NCBI GenBank assembly: GCA_023213315.1
Contig: JAKCPI010006311.1
Location: 144,823 to 208,822 of the forward strand
Source: Euborellia annulipes
Taxonomy: Eukaryota > Arthropoda > Insecta > Dermaptera > Anisolabididae
Direction of reading: 5' to 3'
Length of the DNA stretch: 64,000 nucleotides
Below the pieces are notes generated by a model. The model was not told where the DNA came from. It worked only from the letters and a program-made list of their open reading frames with translations, and did not search any database. Below are positions 45,301-51,300 of this stretch, in pieces; position 1 is the first letter of the stretch; every line of letters begins with the position of its first letter. The translations under genes were made by a program, and so were the position numbers.

Positions 45301-48300
45301 CCGGCCCAACCTACGTATACATGTAGAAGCATCTTTGGTTTCTCTAATATTACTAACATTTCCAGACACCTTTCCCAATTTAGGTGATTGGGGGATGTTA
45401 TACCCTATTCAACTTTGGTCAGGACCCTGATATTGCCAATAATAGGTTATGGTTGCCTAGTTTACAACCATCTGAGTGGGGGAGATGGATCTCAGGCTTG
45501 GCAGACTATTGAACGCATGTATTAGGTATAGTGAGCGCCACAATTAAGTCCCATGCGTTTTCTACTTGTGATTATTTCGTTGTTTTTAAAAAAATATTAT
45601 ATATTTTTTAATGGAAACTTTCATAGTTCAAACCTAGAAAATTTCCAATAAAGATTTTCATTTTCTTTAATAAAAACAATGAAATAATCACAAGTATAAA
45701 AAGCATGGGTGGGCCTTACTATTGTCCCTCACTGTATATTTACGGTGTGCTTGGTTTCACCACATTTCCCCATACTACAAGAAGCTAAATTGACTAATAA
45801 GATTGCCGAACAGGCGTAAGCACCTCATGGAGGCGTTTCTCTAGGGGATTTTTCAAACGGATAGGCCGAAATATATGAGATCTTTTTAATTTTGGGGAGA
45901 CTGCCTGCACACTAAGATGTGACTTGTGCATCCCTAGATACAGAACTTGAAGGGAGCAAGAGTGCTTGCATCCTTCAAGAGGAATCTGAACATGTATCTG
46001 ATGCGAGAGCAGCTGAATTCTGAGGGTAGAATTTGATGATATGTCTGGGTGTGTTTTTGTTGTTGTTGAGTCGGAGTGGATGTTCGATTAGAGGAAAGTA
46101 TGTGAATTATGTGCGTATGTGGGAAACTCAGAACAATGAGAAATGCATAATAAATTATAAATTGTACTGAGTTGTAATGAAGATGTTTATTATTAGGAGT
46201 AGGAAGATGTATGGCAGCCAGCAAGTGATATAGAAACTCTATTTGATTATCGTCGACGTTTCGGGATCACGTCGATCCCATCGTCAGGACGATAAACTGT
46301 TGTTGTTGTTGTTGTTGTTGTTGCTTAGTCCTGAAGATGGGATCGACGTGATCCCGAAACGTCGACGATAATCAAATAGATTTTCTTTATCACTTGCTGG
46401 CTGCCATACATCTTCCTAATAATTACCACTCAGCCATCGAAAATTCTTCTACTTGAAGATGTTTATGAATTGTAATGATGATGTAAGTTTAAATCTGCTC
46501 AAAAAGAACTCCTTAGAGCATTCTCCAATAAATTATTATTATTATTATAACGAAGCCTCTGAATATTAGATTAAAGGAATGTGTTAGAGGACCTCCTGGA
46601 TCATTTAATTACATTCAACAATTTTCCTGGCTATTACACAAACCTAAATACATCTGGGACTTGATTAAATACGAGAAAAACTGTAATAGGGAAGCAAACT
46701 GTTTGATATATAAGTTATTGTAAGGGATAGTAAAGGAATAGAGATTAGTTCAAGGAAGAATCGCAACTAATGGGCCCACCAAAAGCAGAAAACTAATGAT
46801 AAATTTATTTTCCAGAATTTTCAACCAAAATTGTAGATTACTAATAGTTAAACAGCATCGATTACAAACAAATTAAGCAAGAACACATAGCGTCGACAAT
46901 TACTTTTATCAACATGTTAAATTAATTCTCACCTTGAAAACTATTGAGTGTAGCATGTAGAAATTTATTTAACTGATATGTCTAAAATAGTTAACACCTC
47001 ATCAACTTAAAAAATAAAAAAAACTACTTATATTTGAGGTGAATTTACAAACAACATGTTCAGTATTGGAGCCGAAGAAAATAAAAAACAAGGTTGAATG
47101 TAGCGTGTGACTAATAACTACGACGTTACTGATAAAGCCGCAGTAAATTTAAAATCGCTTAATGTTTTTTTTTTCCAGGCTATGCATTTATTTATTTACT
47201 TTTAATATATAACACTGATAACTATAACTAGCTGCACTGGTGGTCTACACCGTAGGAGCGGCGTCTAAACGTACTTTAAAAAAAAAAAAAAAAATAGTCT
47301 ATAATAAGGAATTTTTCAATGCGGTTTTTTTTAATGAATTATATTCATAAGGGATTATTGGGACAGAGAGTTATAATTTTTTTAATGACTTATTGAAAAA
47401 TTATTGTAATTAATTTTTTTGTTATCAAGCCAATATAGAAAAACCTTCTGCCCCAAACTTAAATTTGTTTTAAATAATTAAATGAATTTATTGTTATTAT
47501 TAATCTCATATTAATTAAGAAATTTTAATTTTAAGATTAGTAGATATATTTAAAAATTATGTGTCAAATAGTTCAGCACTCTTGCAAAAGATGGCAGGCT
47601 AGTCAAACAGCTGATCCCCTAATGGCGTAAATCTGGTCTATATTTATATATTTTTATGCTTTTATAAAAGATCATACTTATATATAAAAGGCTAAGAGGG
47701 TGTCCAATGTGTGAAACAACCAATCAGGCCTCAGGGATAGCGCTGATTGGCGAAATACAGAGAGGGCGGAGTCGGAGAGGCAAATTCAAAATTTTTTTTT
47801 AACCAGGAGAGATATCAATTTGGTTTCTTTACTAAAGCCTTTCCTTGAAAAGAATCCAAATTCGTTGTTTCAGAGTTTTTTGAAATTCGGCAGCCCCCCC
47901 CCAAAAAAAAAAAAATTTTTTAATTATTCTATATCTTCAAATATTAACATGCTTTTTTGGATTGAAAATTCTTGAATGAATATCTATCAAGGGGTTTAAA
48001 AGTTTAAAGACTTTTTGTGTAATTGCCCCCCCCCCCCCCCCCCCCGAAATTTTTAATTCTTCTGTTTCTTCAAACATCTCTTGGCAAATTTAATAATAGG
48101 TGTTTTTTTTTTTTTTTTTGTTTACTTTTGAAGACACACAACGCCCTCTTAACGGGTAAAACATGCGTAACTTCTACTTCCTGAACCCCCTTTAAGTATT
48201 TTCCTCATTAAATAATAAATTTATAAATTACGAGGAGTGTTCAAATGAAAGGGTACGAAACGACACCAGAGGCCTGTGCACGACAATTCCAGTTCCTAGA

Positions 48301-51300
48301 AATCCTGTGCCTGTGACAGCAGCCATTCCTTCACTCTGTTATGAAGCCATAAAGGGAAAGAAAGAGAAAGATACAAAATTTGAAAACCAAAATTCTATTT
48401 TAAAATAGATTTGAAAAACAAAATTTGATATCTGGCTAGATAAAGAAACACATTCCCACAAGATTCCCCCAGAAAAGTGCAAATCCAACGTCAATCTTTG
48501 CATGTATATCACGGTTGGTTCCACGGGAATGGGGGATTATGGTCTTGAAAAATGTTATAAAAGGCCATCCCACACTCCCTGGGTACGATTCTCTCTCTTG
48601 GACCCGGACAACTCCTTGGAACCGGCACCCCACAACAAATGTGTTCTTAAGTTCGTCGTTCAAGTTGAAACCACCTCGCTCCCTTTAAGATGTTTTTTTA
48701 GCGGACCGGACCAAACTGATGAAAGTTGCAGAGTGAGGAAGGGTCGTATTCTTTTATTTTTATTTTTAGATATTGATTGATTAAAAAAGATGATGTTCTA
48801 AATAGGGTCCAAAAAAGGCTGCTATTATTTTTTTAATCAAGTCATTTATTTATTTATTTATTTATTTTATTTTATTTTTTTTAATTTAATCAAGACTTTT
48901 TTATTTTTCCCTTCCTAAAACCTTGCCGAAAAATCAGCGTGGATTGGGTTCTATAATTCTCTCGGCATCACTCATTACGCTTCAATTATTAAATACTATT
49001 AGATAGGTAGTCGTCAAAGGGCGATGACCAAGGAGGAAAAAGGAAAAAAAAATTATTATATTAATAATTGTAGAGTATTATCAATACATAATTAAAATGT
49101 TTGTTTATGCATCTCTTATCTTATTTCTCTCGAATAGACAAATAACTGTCCTGAAGAAGGCGACAAAAACGTCAACAGTTAATAAAAAAGTAAAAATAAT
49201 TTAATTTTTTTTTACTTTCTCTTACCTATGTATATATGTAATATATATAGAGAGAGAAAGTATTGGATTCATGTCAAAAATTCGATGTCGAGATTTTGAT
49301 GGATCTTCACGTTTTGAGGTCCCCTGAATCCAAAAAAGTGGTTTTCGCGACATGGTCTGTCTGTCTGTGTGTGTGTGTGTGTGTCTGTGTTCAATTTTAA
49401 GCATGAAGGAATTGAGCTATGAGGCTGAAATTTTATATATAAGTTAAACACCCTCAGGGACCGGAAAAATAAGCTTTTAATCAAAATCGGCCAAAGAGTA
49501 CTAGTACTTTACTGATGTACTTTTTCAGTTTTTTTCGATTTTCTCAAAATTTGCTCCAACGATTTTTTTTAAAATTCAAAAATCAATTAATTTTTAGATG
49601 CTCTTTAAAATGTATATTCTCATTTTGCGATTGAAATCTTCTGAAGACCACTTTACTCTTGTATTTCATAGGGAAGATAGGAAAAATGGTTGCCATGGTA
49701 ACAAAATATAAATATTTTCCCACACATAAATTTTACATCTGAATTCAAATGTTCCGTACTGTCGGGAACTAAATATATGTCGACACAAAATCTGGTGTGA
49801 CAAGCACAGAACACAACTTTCGATTACCGAAGGTAAAGAGAAAGTTGTGTGCTGTGCGCCAGTCACACCAGATTTTTTGTTTATACGCCTCCTACTCTTC
49901 TAAAGAGAATGAACATCTCAATTCGATTATGTACAAGCTCTATTTATATTCGTGAAATTTATATAACACCAGAAACTCAAACATTCGAATAACGATAGAT
50001 CCTAAGGCTAATTATTTTCTAAAATTTATATTTGTATAAACAGACGAGTTTGTAATTGTTATTTTTATTTTAAGTTAATTAAGAGAGGAGGGAAGGCGGG
50101 GGGGGGGGGGGGGGGGCGAATTTACCTGTGTCTGAGCTAATTCTAAATATTCATGGCATGTATTCATCATCGCGTTGCTTGTAATCCTTAAAAGAGTTGC
50201 TCTTTCGTTAACTGCTTTTAATCGTGCAGCGCTGGCTACAGAAACGGATGACGAGGATGCGAGATTGCTTGTCGTTGTGTTGGATGAAGAATTCGAGTTG
50301 ACATTTACTGATTGACTTTCATCATCAATATTAGACGTTAACGATGCAGAAGTACTTGTCTCCAAATCTGTTACACTAAAACAGAAACAAAAAGTGTGAA
50401 TTAGAATAAAAGAAGAAGGGAGTTAAAAATGACGTTGAAGAATGGTACCTTCTTTGAAGAGCAGCCCCGTGTTTAGCAATTAACTCAACACATGTTTGTA
50501 AATCTTCTAATTTAGCTGTGAGAGCTCTTAATTCGCCCTGAGCTGCTGCAGCCGAGGCAGGCTCTTCATCCTTTAATAAATGCAAAATAGTTAGGGCGCA
50601 TTATTCTAATAAAAGATAATTTAAGTGTGTTTGGAGGGAGGCATTTAGATTTTGATAAGAAATTGCATTAGGGATTATAAAATAGGATGCTGTCAATCTA
50701 AGGGTCTAGCAGAGATTCAATAATTGATGTAAACAATGTCGACAGCTAGGAAGCTGTCTGCTTGGAATTAATAAAAAAAAAAATTAAAAATTTGCTGGAA
50801 AAATATATAAGTTAAGACTGTAGATAAAATATAGCTAGAACTTAATTTGTTAAAATTATTTTCAAGCCAAGTTTTGTTATATAAATTCTAACTGCCACTT
50901 CAGGACTTCAATTATGTATTTGTGATTTAATTTTTATAAGAATTATCGGCCAGAAACAAATCATTTTTGCTTATTATACATACGTTTATTTATTAAATAC
51001 TTCGCCAAGAATACAAATTTGGGGAGCTCATTAAATAAATTATTTGATCCTGGCCTATAATTCTTATGAAACTTAAATCTTATAATTGAAGGCCTGATGC
51101 AAATGAATCTTGGCTGAAAAAAATTTTTGTGTGGAAATAGATTTTTAAGGACTATTTCAAATTTAGAAAAACATATCCGGATTAATAGTTTCTAGTTTAT
51201 TTTTCAATTATTCTTTTCTTAAGTTTGTTATAGAAACAAAAAAAAATCTATTAAAATTTCGTAGGCCTAATTATTTGGTAATTATTATTTTAAAAGTTTT

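Larger units (their letters stand above)
46201..46427. repeat. Near-perfect foldback with two hammerhead-like motifs and (TTG)n loop
   Basis: Arms GGAAGATGTATGGCAGCCAG through CACGTCGATCCCATCGTCAG and their inverse, roughly 90 nt each, separated by (TTG)8 or so at 46299-46322. Each arm contains one hammerhead-like motif. It interrupts the LINE fragment at 45370-46550. Confidence 0.85.

Noticed and set aside
49209..49880. Short conserved peptide frame ([16 protein letters not shown]) repeated in family H copies
   Set aside because: It arises from the conserved non-coding H body, is interrupted in several copies and shows no start or stop conservation.
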